A stretch of 64,000 bases of DNA, from positions 1,922,001 through 1,986,000 of the forward strand of contig JALPRQ010000001.1 in the NCBI GenBank assembly GCA_023630215.1. Reading direction: 5' to 3'. Source of the DNA: Rhodobacteraceae bacterium NBU2976. Lineage in GTDB: Bacteria; Pseudomonadota; Alphaproteobacteria; Rhodobacterales; Rhodobacteraceae. How positions within the stretch are numbered: the first letter of the stretch is position 1; each line of letters begins with the position of its first letter. The translations under genes and the position numbers were made by a program. The notes under the pieces are model-generated. The model had not been told where the DNA came from. It was given only the letters and a program-made list of their open reading frames with translations, and did not search any database. This document shows, piece after piece, positions 24,658-33,080 of the stretch.

Positions 24658-25827
24658 CTAGTCGACAGAAGATAATTGATAGGCCACCCCATCTCCAACG
24701 GACAGAAACCAAATGCTGCCATCCGGGGCTTCGCGGATATCGCGTATGCGGATAAAGTCATCCCGAAACAGCTGTTCGGCTTCGCGCATACCCTCGCCCG
24801 TTTGTTCAAGACGAGAGATATAGCTGAATTTCAGAGATCCGACAAAAATATCCCCCGCCCAGTCAGGAAACATCTTACCCGAATAGATCATCATGCCCGA
24901 TGGTGCGATCGACGGATCCCAATAAAAAACCGGCTGTTCCAATCCGTCTGCTTCTGTGCCAATCCCGATTGTGCTGCCGTTATAGTCCCACCCATAGGTA
25001 ATCGTTGGCCAGCCATAGTTCAAACCCTTGCCGGGTTTGTTGATTTCATCGCCCCCTTGTGCCCCATGTTCAACCGTCCAGAGTTCCCCAGCAGGCGAGA
25101 GCGCCGCCCCTTGCGGGTTTCGATGTCCGTAAGACCAGATTTCGGGTAATGCCCCACTTTCGGCAAACGGATTGTCTGCGGGAATGCTGCCGTCGCGTGC
25201 GATCCGCACGATCGCGCCATTGTGCGTCATTGGATTCTGCGCCTGACCCCGGTCCCCCCTGTCCCCTAATGTCACCCACAAGGTTCCGTCAGGTGCCTCG
25301 ACGATGCGCGAGCCAAAATGCTGTCCACGGCCCGTCGGGCGGTTCATCACAAATATGTCGCGCAGGTTTTCCAAACGCGCCGGATCCTTGCGAAATGTTG
25401 CAACCGCAACGGCGGTCGCCGCGCCTCCGTCAACAGGCTTGGCATAGCTCAGGAAAATCTCGCCCGTTTCGGCGAAATCGCGGGCAACGACCACATCCAG
25501 CAATCCACCCTGTCCCGATGCCCACACGCCCGGTGCTCCAGTGACATTGGTCAGCTGTCCATCATCGTTGAAAAGCAACAAACGGCCATCCCGTTCGGTT
25601 ATCAATCCGCCCGAATCTGGAAAGAAAGCGATTGCCCAAGGTTCATCAAGACCCGTCAGTTCAGCGGTAACCGACACCGGCCCGATCGATGTCGTGAATA
25701 TGTCGGCCGTTGTGCTTGTCGCAATCGTGACCGGTGCGACCAGCAGCAAAAGCCTTGTCCACCTGACTGTCCGCACTAAAGGTGCTAGGGCAGGTCCAGT
25801 TTGCTTGGGTTTAATCCAACCGAACAT
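24658..25827 (-). CDS. PQQ-dependent sugar dehydrogenase, six-bladed beta-propeller
   Basis: A 389-residue soluble aldose-dehydrogenase-type protein (YliI/GSDH family). A signal peptide (TRLLLLVAPVTIATSTTA, about residues 26-43) sends it to the periplasm. Family motifs: GLDEPWAIAFFPDSGGLITE near the N-terminus of the mature protein, GQGGLLDVVV, GRGQHFGSRIVEAPDGTL (catalytic histidine), WSYGHRNPQGAALSP, VEHGAQGGDEIN and LNYGWPTITYG. ATG 25827 overlaps the 3' end of a 41-residue gene by 17 bases, linking it to the formate dehydrogenase operon. It oxidises sugars with PQQ; no PQQ synthesis genes are in this window. Confidence 0.9.
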   Translation of the reverse strand: MFGWIKPKQTGPALAPLVRTVRWTRLLLLVAPVTIATSTTADIFTTSIGPVSVTAELTGLDEPWAIAFFPDSGGLITERDGRLLLFNDDGQLTNVTGAPGVWASGQGGLLDVVVARDFAETGEIFLSYAKPVDGGAATAVAVATFRKDPARLENLRDIFVMNRPTGRGQHFGSRIVEAPDGTLWVTLGDRGDRGQAQNPMTHNGAIVRIARDGSIPADNPFAESGALPEIWSYGHRNPQGAALSPAGELWTVEHGAQGGDEINKPGKGLNYGWPTITYGWDYNGSTIGIGTEADGLEQPVFYWDPSIAPSGMMIYSGKMFPDWAGDIFVGSLKFSYISRLEQTGEGMREAEQLFRDDFIRIRDIREAPDGSIWFLSVGDGVAYQLSSVD

Positions 25828-25936
25828 TCGACGAGGCCGTTCGCTCGGCTGTTGACCATCCAGAATTTTCCAAAATGGCTTCGGCCAGAAAGGCGATGGT
25901 GAATGCCCCAATCGTGGCCAATACGATCATACGCAT
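25811..25936 (-). CDS. 41-residue membrane microprotein in the fdh operon
   Basis: ATG 25936 to TAA 25811-25813 encodes 41 residues beginning MRMIVLATIGAFTIAFLAEA, a single hydrophobic helix, then a polar tail (SGWSTAERTASSNVRLD). The ribosome site GGGAGAAG lies just before the ATG. It sits 12 bases after the stop of the cytochrome b subunit gene and overlaps the next gene's start by 17 bases. Position and helix suggest a small membrane partner of the formate dehydrogenase gamma subunit, but this is inference. No family recognised. Confidence 0.7.
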   Translation of the reverse strand: MRMIVLATIGAFTIAFLAEAILENSGWSTAERTASSNVRLD

Positions 25937-25948
25937 ATCAGCTTCTCC

Positions 25949-27124
25949 CTATTCGGCCGGCGTGGTCGAAGAATTGGCCTTCTCGACCTCTTCGAACCAA
26001 AGGCTGTGATGCTCTTTTGCCCACTGTTTCTCGACCTGTCCTGACCCCATCGCGGCATAAGCGCCTTCCATGCCGACGGACCCGATATAGATATGCGCCA
26101 GGATAATGGCGATCAGGACAAAGGACACGATCGAATGCCACAAGACCGCCAACTGCATTTCCTCATGCGGCAGCAGCTCGGTTGGGAGATCAAACCCAAA
26201 GTTGTTCAACACCGAGAATGTGTGGGAAAACAGATGGAATTCAAACGGAAACAATAGTGACAGTCCGGAAACCGAAATCGATCCGCCCAGAATAATGACC
26301 GACCAGAAGATCAGTTTTTGCCCGGCGTTAAACTTCTTTGCTGGCGGATGTGAATGTTTGGAGAACAGGCCGCCACCTTTTAGTAACCAGCCAATATCAT
26401 GTCGCGACGGCAGATTGTGAAGCACCCAGAACAGGAAGACCCAGATCAGTGCCAACATAAAGGCCCATGAAATATTGTTATGCACCCATTTCCCGATCCA
26501 GGCATAGGCTGAAAATGCTTCCTTCCCGAACAAGGGGATCAAGGCGACACGCCCAAACAGCGACGCAAGTCCTGTCACCGCAAGAATGATAAAGGAAATC
26601 GCCAGCAACCAATGCCCAAATCGTTCCAACGGTTTGAAACGTTCGATAGTCGTCCCGGTTTTTTCGCCTTCAATCCGAATTTTGCCGCGTAGAATATAGA
26701 ATAACAGCAGAACACCCAACATACCCAACAACAGATAGCCACCATAGGTGCGCAGCGGTCCGGCACGGAAGTTTAGCCATTTCATGCCAGAATCTTGCAT
26801 GACCACATCGGCGGCAGCCGTTCGTGATGACACCGAAAGGTCCGTCTCGCCCCAGCGATAGGCGCGCCAAATGTCGGCATCAGACGCCCCGCCAAGAACC
26901 CCCAAATCGGCCGAGGATGGTGCGGCGCTTTCGGGATCGCCCAATTGTTCAAGCTGATAGGTCGTGTCGATCGTCTGACCCGCCTGGCGTGCCAGGATAT
27001 CTTCCAATGTTTGCGCACCACCGGTAGCGGACCGGTCAACCTCCTGAGCCGACAGGCTCAACGGGAACAGGAACGCAAGAATGAACAGGAATATCCGAAT
27101 TCCATTGGTGACAGGTTTTCGCAT
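25949..27124 (-). CDS. fdhC: Formate dehydrogenase gamma subunit, cytochrome b556
   Basis: A 391-residue membrane protein. It has a signal-like first helix (IRIFLFILAFLFPLSLSA), a soluble stretch to about residue 120, then four to five transmembrane helices. Heme b ligand candidates are histidines in LERFGHWLLAISF, GKWVHNNISWAF and the late IILAHIYIGSVG. The final region (GSGQVEKQWAKEHHSLWFEE) is typical of FdoI/FdnI-type subunits. It takes electrons from the beta subunit and reduces quinone. The gene follows fdhB across a GC-rich hairpin. The N-terminal extension is longer than in E. coli FdnI (217 residues), as is usual for this group. Confidence 0.94.
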   Translation of the reverse strand: MRKPVTNGIRIFLFILAFLFPLSLSAQEVDRSATGGAQTLEDILARQAGQTIDTTYQLEQLGDPESAAPSSADLGVLGGASDADIWRAYRWGETDLSVSSRTAAADVVMQDSGMKWLNFRAGPLRTYGGYLLLGMLGVLLLFYILRGKIRIEGEKTGTTIERFKPLERFGHWLLAISFIILAVTGLASLFGRVALIPLFGKEAFSAYAWIGKWVHNNISWAFMLALIWVFLFWVLHNLPSRHDIGWLLKGGGLFSKHSHPPAKKFNAGQKLIFWSVIILGGSISVSGLSLLFPFEFHLFSHTFSVLNNFGFDLPTELLPHEEMQLAVLWHSIVSFVLIAIILAHIYIGSVGMEGAYAAMGSGQVEKQWAKEHHSLWFEEVEKANSSTTPAE

Positions 27125-27172
27125 GGACTGCGCACTCCCCCAGTTGCTGCAATACGGCTATGTACGGAAATG

Positions 27173-27199
27173 CTGCGGGCCGCAAGGGGCGGCCCGCAG
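27173..27199 (-). other. GC-rich hairpin between fdhB and fdhC
   Basis: CTGCGGGCCG / CGGCCCGCAG, a ten-base perfect stem with a seven-base loop, just after the fdhB stop. There is no T-run on the minus strand (GCATTTCC follows). It may protect the upstream mRNA or reduce fdhC expression relative to fdhAB. A full terminator is unlikely since fdhC has no other evident promoter. Confidence 0.55.
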
Positions 27200-27212
27200 G
27201 AATTACATCCGA

Positions 27213-27809
27213 TTAATTACCGGCTTTGGTGTCGTAAGCAGTGCCCCAACCCCAAGCGCCCGAACCGAACCCGCGCGCAACAACGCGTTCGCGATAGATC
27301 GCGGACACATCATCGCCGTCACCGGCCAGAAGGGCTTTGGTGGAACACATTTCTGCACAGATCGGCAGTTTGCCTTCGGCCAGACGGTTGCGACCATATT
27401 TCTGGAATTCGGCTTCGGAGTGATCTTCCTCCGGGCCACCATTACAGAAGGTGCATTTGTCCATCTTGCCGCGGGAACCATAGTTACCAGCCTGCGGGAA
27501 CTGCGGAGCGCCAAACGGACATGCGTAGAAGCAGTATCCGCAACCGATACACAGGTCCTTGGAGTGCAGTACAACCCCGTCGGCCGTCTGATAGAAACAG
27601 TCGGTCGGGCAGACGGCCATACAAGGCGCATCCGAGCAGTGCATACAGGCCATAGAAATCGAGCGCTCTCCCGGTGAGCCATCATTGATCGTCACCACGC
27701 GGCGACGGTTGATGCCCCAGGGGACTTCGTGCTCGTTCTTACAGGCGGTGACGCAGGCGTTGCACTCGATGCAACGTTCGGCGTCGCAGAGAAATTTTAC
27801 TCGTGCCAT
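27213..27809 (-). CDS. fdhB: Formate dehydrogenase beta subunit, 4x[4Fe-4S]
   Basis: A 198-residue iron-sulfur protein with four cysteine sets: CIECNACVTACKNEH (about residues 13-27), CMHCSDAPCMAVCPTDC (about 55-71), CIGCGYCFYACPFG (about 87-100) and CTFCNGG with CAEMCSTKAL (about 120-160). It wires electrons from the molybdenum subunit to the membrane cytochrome. It is not fused to a transmembrane helix, unlike FdnH. The gene sits 12 bases after fdhA with ribosome site AAGGAGCAACG and before the hairpin preceding fdhC. Confidence 0.96.
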   Translation of the reverse strand: MARVKFLCDAERCIECNACVTACKNEHEVPWGINRRRVVTINDGSPGERSISMACMHCSDAPCMAVCPTDCFYQTADGVVLHSKDLCIGCGYCFYACPFGAPQFPQAGNYGSRGKMDKCTFCNGGPEEDHSEAEFQKYGRNRLAEGKLPICAEMCSTKALLAGDGDDVSAIYRERVVARGFGSGAWGWGTAYDTKAGN

Positions 27810-27821
27810 TTTCGTTGCTCC

Positions 27822-30728
27822 TTATGCTACTGAAACTTTGCAGAGCGTCACTTTGGACTCCTGCATCTGTGTCACTGAGTCGTATCCATAGGTGAATGCC
27901 GTGTTTGCGGCCTCGCCCAGAACATAGGGGTCTGCACCTTCAGGATATTTGTGCCTGAGGTCCTCGCCCTGCAAATGTCCACCAAAGTGGAAGGGCATGA
28001 ACACAACACCCGGCGCAACGCGTTCGGTGATCATGGCCATAACCTTGACTTTCGCACCTTCAGCGCCTTCAACCCAGACATCCGCCCCATCACGAACACC
28101 AAGGTTATTGGCGTCGCGTGGGTTGATCTCGACAAACATGTCCTGTTGCAGTTCGGCCAACCACGGGTTGGAGCGGCTTTCGTCGCCACCACCCTCATAC
28201 TCGACAAGACGACCCGAAGTTAGAATAATCGGATATTCCTGCGAGAAATCGTTCTTTTGGATCGATTCGTACATGGTTGGAACACGCCAGAACTTCTTGT
28301 CGGCATAGGTTGGATATTTGGCAACCAGATCACGACGCGGCGTATAAAGCGGCTCGCGATGTAGCGGCACCGGATCCGGGAAGGTCCACACAACAGCGCG
28401 GGCCTTGGCGTTGCCGAACGGGGCACATTCATGCAGGATCGCAACACGCTGGATACCGCCGGAAAGGTCCGTTTTCCAGTTGACGGAACCGATATTGTCG
28501 CCGCCCACAGCTTCAATGGACGCGCGTTCGTCAGCCGTCAAATCGCTGTCCCAGCCAAGGTCCATCAGCATCTGCATCGTGAATTCGGGATAGCCATCCT
28601 GAATTTCCGAACCAACAGAATAGACCCCTTCGGCCAGCAGGTTCACACCGTCACGTTCCACACCGAAACGGGCGCGGAATGTCAGACCGCCCTGAGACAC
28701 CGGTAGCGACATATCATACAGATTTGCCGTGCCCGGATGGTTCATCTCGGGGGTGCCCCAACAGGGCCAGGGCATTCCATAGAAATCCCCGTCAGCGGGT
28801 CCGCCAATTGCCCGCAGGCTGGTTTTGTCGAACGTATGCTGGTTAGCCATATGTAGCTTCAACCGCTCGGGTGACTGACCGGTATAGCCGATGGTCCACA
28901 TACCGCGGTTGATCTCGCGGGTGATATCCTCGACGTTTGGCTCGTCTTCGGCATCCATCGCGATATTGCGGAAAATGCGATCGGCAAAGCCGAATTTTTT
29001 CGCAAATTTGGCGATGATGATGTGATCCGGAAGAGATTCAAACACAGGCTCGACCACCTTGTCCCGCCATTGGATCGACCGGTTCGACGCCGTTGCCGAG
29101 CCACGCGTTTCGAACTGAGTCGAAGCGGGCAACAGGTATACACCATCGGTGCGATCATGCAGAACGGCCGAAACGGTCGGATACGGATCGATCACAACCA
29201 GCAAATCGAGCTTTTCCATCGCCGTTTTCATTTCGACCTGACGGGTCTGCGAGTTGGGAGCATGGCCCCAGAACACCATCGCACGGGTATTGTCAGGCTG
29301 GTCGATGTTTTCCGCATCTTCCAGAACACCGTCGATCCAGCGCGACACCGGAATACCGGTTTCGTTCATCATCAGGCGGTCGGCACCGTCGGCCCCTGCC
29401 CCTTCCATGACCGAGAACCGGCTCTTCAGCCAATCCAGATCCTCGCCCCAGACACGGGCGAAATGGGCCCATGATCCGGGTGCCAGACCGTAATAACCCG
29501 GCAATGTATCTGCCAGAACACCAAGGTCCGTCGCGCCCTGCACGTTGTCATGGCCACGATAGATGTTCGTGCCGCCACCAGCCGTGCCCATGTTGCCAAG
29601 GGCAAGCTGCAGGATGCAGTAAGCGCGGGTATTGTTGTTACCGTTGGTATGCTGGGTTCCGCCCATACACCAGATTACGGTGCCAGGACGATTGTTCGCC
29701 AAGGTCCGTGCAACACGTTCCAACTGGCTGCCCGGCACACCCGTCACGTCTTCAACAACGTCCGGCGTCCACTGGTTGACCTCGTTCTGGATTTCTTCCA
29801 TGCCGTAAACACGGGTCCGAATAAATTCCTTGTCTTCCCAGCCATTTTCGAAAATGTGCCACAAAATGCCCCAGACCAGTGCAACATCTGTTCCCGGACG
29901 GAAGCGCACATATTCATCTGCATGGGCCGCCGTGCGCGTGAAACGTGGATCGCACACGATCAACGGAGCGTTGTTTTCTTCCTTAGCTTTCAGCATATGA
30001 AGCAGGGACACGGGGTGTGCCTCGGCCGGGTTGCCACCGATCAGGAAGATCGCTTTGGAATTGTGAATGTCATTGTAACTGTTGGTCATGGCGCCGTAGC
30101 CCCATGTATTCGCCACGCCAGCCACTGTCGTCGAGTGACAGATACGCGCCTGGTGGTCGATATTGTTCGTCCCCCAATAGGCGGCGAACTTGCGCAACAG
30201 ATAGGCTTGTTCGTTGGAATGCTTGGCCGATCCCAGCCAGTACACCGAATCCGGACCGCTTTCCTCGCGGATTTCCATCATCTTGTCGCCGATCTCGTTG
30301 ATCGCCTGTTCCCAGCTGACGCGTTTCCACTCGCCACCTTCCATTTTCATGGGGTATTTCAGGCGACGCTCTCCATGAGCATGTTCGCGCACCGCAGCCC
30401 CTTTGGCGCAATGTGCACCCAGGTTGAACGGGCTGTCCCAGCCAGGTTCCTGTCCGACCCAAACGCCATTGTCGACTTCGGCAATAACCGTACAGCCGAC
30501 TGAACAGTGCGTGCAGACCGATTTGATCGTTTCCACTGACCCCATCGCGGTTTGTGCAGATGCCTGCTGAACGGTTCCGCCCAACGCCCCAACGGTTGCC
30601 AGACCACCAATGGTCAGACCCGAAGAGCGCAGGAATGACCGGCGATCAACTGACGTTTCTGAAATTCGCGACAGGATAGAATCTGATTTAGAGCGCTGAG
30701 CCACTCCGCTCGTCTTTTTCCTGAGCAT
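27822..30728 (-). CDS. fdhA: Formate dehydrogenase catalytic subunit, cysteine type
   Basis: A 968-residue molybdopterin oxidoreductase. Its twin-arginine signal DRRSFLRSSG (residues 28-37) sends it to the periplasm. One [4Fe-4S] cluster is bound by C72, C75, C79 and C107. The active-site metal ligand is C197, followed by H198 in QARICHSTTVAG; this is the place of selenocysteine in E. coli FdnG, so here the enzyme uses cysteine and no SECIS is needed. The C-terminal molydopterin-dinucleotide domain holds ILTSGRLVEYEGGGDESRSN. The gene is third from last in a seven- to nine-gene operon that begins at the DUF3305 gene. A ribosome site GGGAGAACGAGAA precedes the ATG. Confidence 0.97.
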   Translation of the reverse strand: MLRKKTSGVAQRSKSDSILSRISETSVDRRSFLRSSGLTIGGLATVGALGGTVQQASAQTAMGSVETIKSVCTHCSVGCTVIAEVDNGVWVGQEPGWDSPFNLGAHCAKGAAVREHAHGERRLKYPMKMEGGEWKRVSWEQAINEIGDKMMEIREESGPDSVYWLGSAKHSNEQAYLLRKFAAYWGTNNIDHQARICHSTTVAGVANTWGYGAMTNSYNDIHNSKAIFLIGGNPAEAHPVSLLHMLKAKEENNAPLIVCDPRFTRTAAHADEYVRFRPGTDVALVWGILWHIFENGWEDKEFIRTRVYGMEEIQNEVNQWTPDVVEDVTGVPGSQLERVARTLANNRPGTVIWCMGGTQHTNGNNNTRAYCILQLALGNMGTAGGGTNIYRGHDNVQGATDLGVLADTLPGYYGLAPGSWAHFARVWGEDLDWLKSRFSVMEGAGADGADRLMMNETGIPVSRWIDGVLEDAENIDQPDNTRAMVFWGHAPNSQTRQVEMKTAMEKLDLLVVIDPYPTVSAVLHDRTDGVYLLPASTQFETRGSATASNRSIQWRDKVVEPVFESLPDHIIIAKFAKKFGFADRIFRNIAMDAEDEPNVEDITREINRGMWTIGYTGQSPERLKLHMANQHTFDKTSLRAIGGPADGDFYGMPWPCWGTPEMNHPGTANLYDMSLPVSQGGLTFRARFGVERDGVNLLAEGVYSVGSEIQDGYPEFTMQMLMDLGWDSDLTADERASIEAVGGDNIGSVNWKTDLSGGIQRVAILHECAPFGNAKARAVVWTFPDPVPLHREPLYTPRRDLVAKYPTYADKKFWRVPTMYESIQKNDFSQEYPIILTSGRLVEYEGGGDESRSNPWLAELQQDMFVEINPRDANNLGVRDGADVWVEGAEGAKVKVMAMITERVAPGVVFMPFHFGGHLQGEDLRHKYPEGADPYVLGEAANTAFTYGYDSVTQMQESKVTLCKVSVA

Positions 30729-30840
30729 TTCTCGTTCTCCCTTGCTGGACCCTCTGGCCTAGCTTGATGATGTTTTTCCGGGTGTCGGCCTCACGTTGCC
30801 TTGTCCGGGATTACATACTCGTTACATACCGAGGACCGGC

Positions 30841-31032
30841 TCAGAACCGGGCGCTCTCCAAATATTTTTTGACATGGTCGGTCATTTGCAGCCCGCCATG
30901 ATTGATCGGAGCCTCTTGTGCAGCGGCCTGTGTCCCCACAACGGCCGTCGCAGCCGCCGTAGGAGCGGCTACCGCTGCAAGCTTCAGAAAGTCACGGCGA
31001 CTTGTGTCGGCGTCCTTCTTGTTCTCTGGCAT
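30841..31032 (-). CDS. Small Tat-signal protein of the formate dehydrogenase region
   Basis: A 63-residue protein made almost wholly of a twin-arginine signal (TSRRDFLKLAAVAAPTAAAT, about residues 10-29) and a short mature tail (INHGGLQMTDHVKKYLESAR). Short proteins of this kind occur just upstream of formate dehydrogenase alpha genes in many proteobacteria and form a recognised family (formate dehydrogenase region TAT target). Their role, perhaps as a small exported subunit, is not established. Ribosome site GGGAGTATGAA precedes the ATG. It lies between the TorD-like chaperone and fdhA genes. Confidence 0.88.
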   Translation of the reverse strand: MPENKKDADTSRRDFLKLAAVAAPTAAATAVVGTQAAAQEAPINHGGLQMTDHVKKYLESARF

Positions 31033-31066
31033 TTCATACTCCCTTGGTTAGTGGCCTTGCGGCCGA

Positions 31067-31684
31067 TTAGTGTGCGCTGTCGCCCGTCATGCGAAACGCT
31101 TCTTTTTCGATCGCCATAAAGGCCCGTCCAACGGTCCCCAACGGCGCGTACAAAACCGAATGCTTGGCCTTTTCCAAATCAGCAAAGAAATGCCCCGCCC
31201 AGGAGCCAAGATGCCGATTGAAAAAGTCCCGCTGCTTATCCAATGAAATTGGCGCTGCAAAACGCCCACGGATCATTGCCCCCATCATTTCGCAAAGCGA
31301 CGCGATATTGTCTTCGGGTTCGAACACATTGTCCGCGCGTTCCAGTCCAAGGCTGATCATATCCTTGCGCAGCGCCGCCAACGGCTTTTCATGCAGGAAC
31401 CCGGTCAAGTAATAGCTGGCATAGGGAAGCAGCTCGCCCCGAGTCATCCCGATGAACAGGGCATTATATTCACGCTCGGCGGCTTTGGTGTTCGTGGCAC
31501 GTGCTACTTTGGATAGCGCGGCTATGGCTTCGCCAATCTCTGAACTGTCACCCGTCAAGTCGGCCGTTTTTTTGAGGAGGTCCGCGCTTGGGGGATGAGA
31601 CAACATTGCGCCAAGGAAATCGTAAAGATCCGCGCGCAGCAAATCTTCCTCTGCAATGTCATACACTCTCGCGGTACTCGTCAA
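31067..31684 (-). CDS. TorD/DmsD-family chaperone for formate dehydrogenase
   Basis: A 205-residue helical protein of the TorD family: ADLYDFLGAMLSHPPSADLL at the N-terminus, then the family hallmark EYNALFIGMTRGELLPYASY (about residues 74-93) and DNIASLCEMMGAMI. These chaperones bind Tat signals of molybdoenzymes and guard cofactor insertion before export. Its place directly upstream of the fdh genes indicates FdhA as client. The frame starts with a TTG at 31684 after GGGGGCGACTT; no ATG is in frame near it. Some start uncertainty remains. Confidence 0.87.
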   Translation of the reverse strand: MTSTARVYDIAEEDLLRADLYDFLGAMLSHPPSADLLKKTADLTGDSSEIGEAIAALSKVARATNTKAAEREYNALFIGMTRGELLPYASYYLTGFLHEKPLAALRKDMISLGLERADNVFEPEDNIASLCEMMGAMIRGRFAAPISLDKQRDFFNRHLGSWAGHFFADLEKAKHSVLYAPLGTVGRAFMAIEKEAFRMTGDSAH

Positions 31685-31817
31685 AAGTCGCCCCCAATAG
31701 CTTTTGTCTCCTTAAGGTTAATAGAAGGAATTGCATCTCGCAAAGTAAAAAATTTAAATTTGGTCAGAAAAATTTTCCAATTTTCTCTATTTTATACCAA
31801 GTGTTTTTATCGGGAAA

Positions 31818-32435
31818 TCACTCAAAACTGAATGTCATGCGTTTTCGCGTCGCTATTACTGGTTCATCCAGTGGTTGAGCCGCGTGTTCGTCATCATCCA
31901 ACTTCGCAAGTTCATCGGACTCCGCAACCTCCGAAGATGCTTCCAAAATTTCGTCTGGCGCGGTTTCTGCACCATCCACATCCGATATTACCGGATTTTC
32001 TGCCGAATCAACCGTGGATCGTTCCAGCTCCTGCTCGGCTTCGCGCAACAGCTTTGCGGCATATCCCTTGCCAACTTCGTAAGCGGTCTTCATTGGCGCA
32101 GACGACAGGGCAGCGTCAGTGAAATCCCCGTCATAATCATTCAACCCGTCGACATTTGCCAAGACCGGATTGCTGCTCCACAGCTTGCGCAATGCGCGGC
32201 GGCGAATGCGTTCGGGAATATTGATTTTCATGAATACGGAAAAATCATCACCTTGTTGCATGTCTTCGGGGTCTTTCAGACCCAGTTCGGCAAGAATGTC
32301 CGCATCCTCCCGCACATCTTCGATCTCGGGAATTTCGGTGGATTCAACCTCGCCCTCTTGCTCAAGCTCGATCTCCTCGGCCTGCACTTTGCGTTTGCGT
32401 TCCGCCCAGCGGCTGGCAAAAGACTTTTCGGTCAT
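31818..32435 (-). CDS. DUF3306 family protein
   Basis: A 205-residue acidic protein. It begins with a basic motif (SFASRWAERKRKVQAEE) and has the DUF3306 core FSVFMKINIPERIRRRALRKLW (about residues 65-85), LWSSNPVLANVDGLNDYDGD and a long acidic, low-complexity C-terminus. Members are found with DUF3305, TorD and formate dehydrogenase genes; function unknown, presumed accessory. The ATG overlaps the DUF3305 stop by four bases. Confidence 0.85.
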   Translation of the reverse strand: MTEKSFASRWAERKRKVQAEEIELEQEGEVESTEIPEIEDVREDADILAELGLKDPEDMQQGDDFSVFMKINIPERIRRRALRKLWSSNPVLANVDGLNDYDGDFTDAALSSAPMKTAYEVGKGYAAKLLREAEQELERSTVDSAENPVISDVDGAETAPDEILEASSEVAESDELAKLDDDEHAAQPLDEPVIATRKRMTFSFE

Positions 32436-32986
32436 TCTTTTCTCTCTCTGCGGCTTTGCGGGGTGCGATAGACATCTGCCACCTGACGAATTCTGGCATC
32501 ACCAATCCCGTCTTGTTCGTCTTTCACCAAATGTGGACGACGTTTGCGTTTTACAAATTCTTCCTCGGTGTGGTGCCGATCCACAAAATCCCAGATAAAT
32601 TGATGCAGAAAATCAGGGAGCGCCACCTGTTCGACCAGATCTTCCGCAGCGTCGCTAAAATCCTGCGCCTCGTATGCTGACGCGGTCACCGTATGCAGAT
32701 CATAATCACGCCCGGGCAATTGCGAGCGTCGCAAAACCACATATGCGCTGGGCGGGTTGGTTGACAGTCCGACCAGATAGCCTTCGGTATCAGTCCGATA
32801 TAACGTAAGCGGCACAGTGCCCGCGTAAAAATCTGTCGCCTCGCCATCGACACGTGTTGCGGTCCAGGCAGCCATCTCCACGGCGGGCGCAATCGCAATC
32901 GGTTTATAGGCCCATTTGGCCCAACGGGTGATACCGAGGGTCCGCCTGACCATCACGCCTACATTTATGGATTTGCTTTTTTCCAC
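32432..32986 (-). CDS. DUF3305 family protein
   Basis: A protein of about 184 residues. The DUF3305 core is SINVGVMVRRTLGITRWAKW, then PIAIAPAVEMAAW and an end of basic residues. I place the start at GTG 32986 because the family begins close to the GVMVRR strand; longer frames extend antisense into the divergent polyferredoxin gene. It is the first gene of the formate dehydrogenase operon, divergent from the gene at 33081 across a region of 94 bases that should hold both promoters. Function unknown; accessory to formate dehydrogenase by association. Confidence 0.8.
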   Translation of the reverse strand: MEKSKSINVGVMVRRTLGITRWAKWAYKPIAIAPAVEMAAWTATRVDGEATDFYAGTVPLTLYRTDTEGYLVGLSTNPPSAYVVLRRSQLPGRDYDLHTVTASAYEAQDFSDAAEDLVEQVALPDFLHQFIWDFVDRHHTEEEFVKRKRRPHLVKDEQDGIGDARIRQVADVYRTPQSRRERKE

Positions 32987-33080
32987 CTTGTCCAATCCCA
33001 AAAGCCGATTGCATTCAACTATGAGATCGTTAGCAATGGTTTTCAAGGCCAGTAACGCGCCACCTAGGGAGGAGCCAGGT

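Noticed and set aside
29800-30200. Possible selenocysteine in FdhA
   Set aside because: The active-site position encodes cysteine (C197) and there is no in-frame TGA.
29550-30503. Long minus-to-plus antisense frame (317 codons) over fdhA
   Set aside because: It lies fully antisense to the conserved molybdoenzyme gene and has no recognisable motifs or ribosome site; long antisense frames are expected in this composition.
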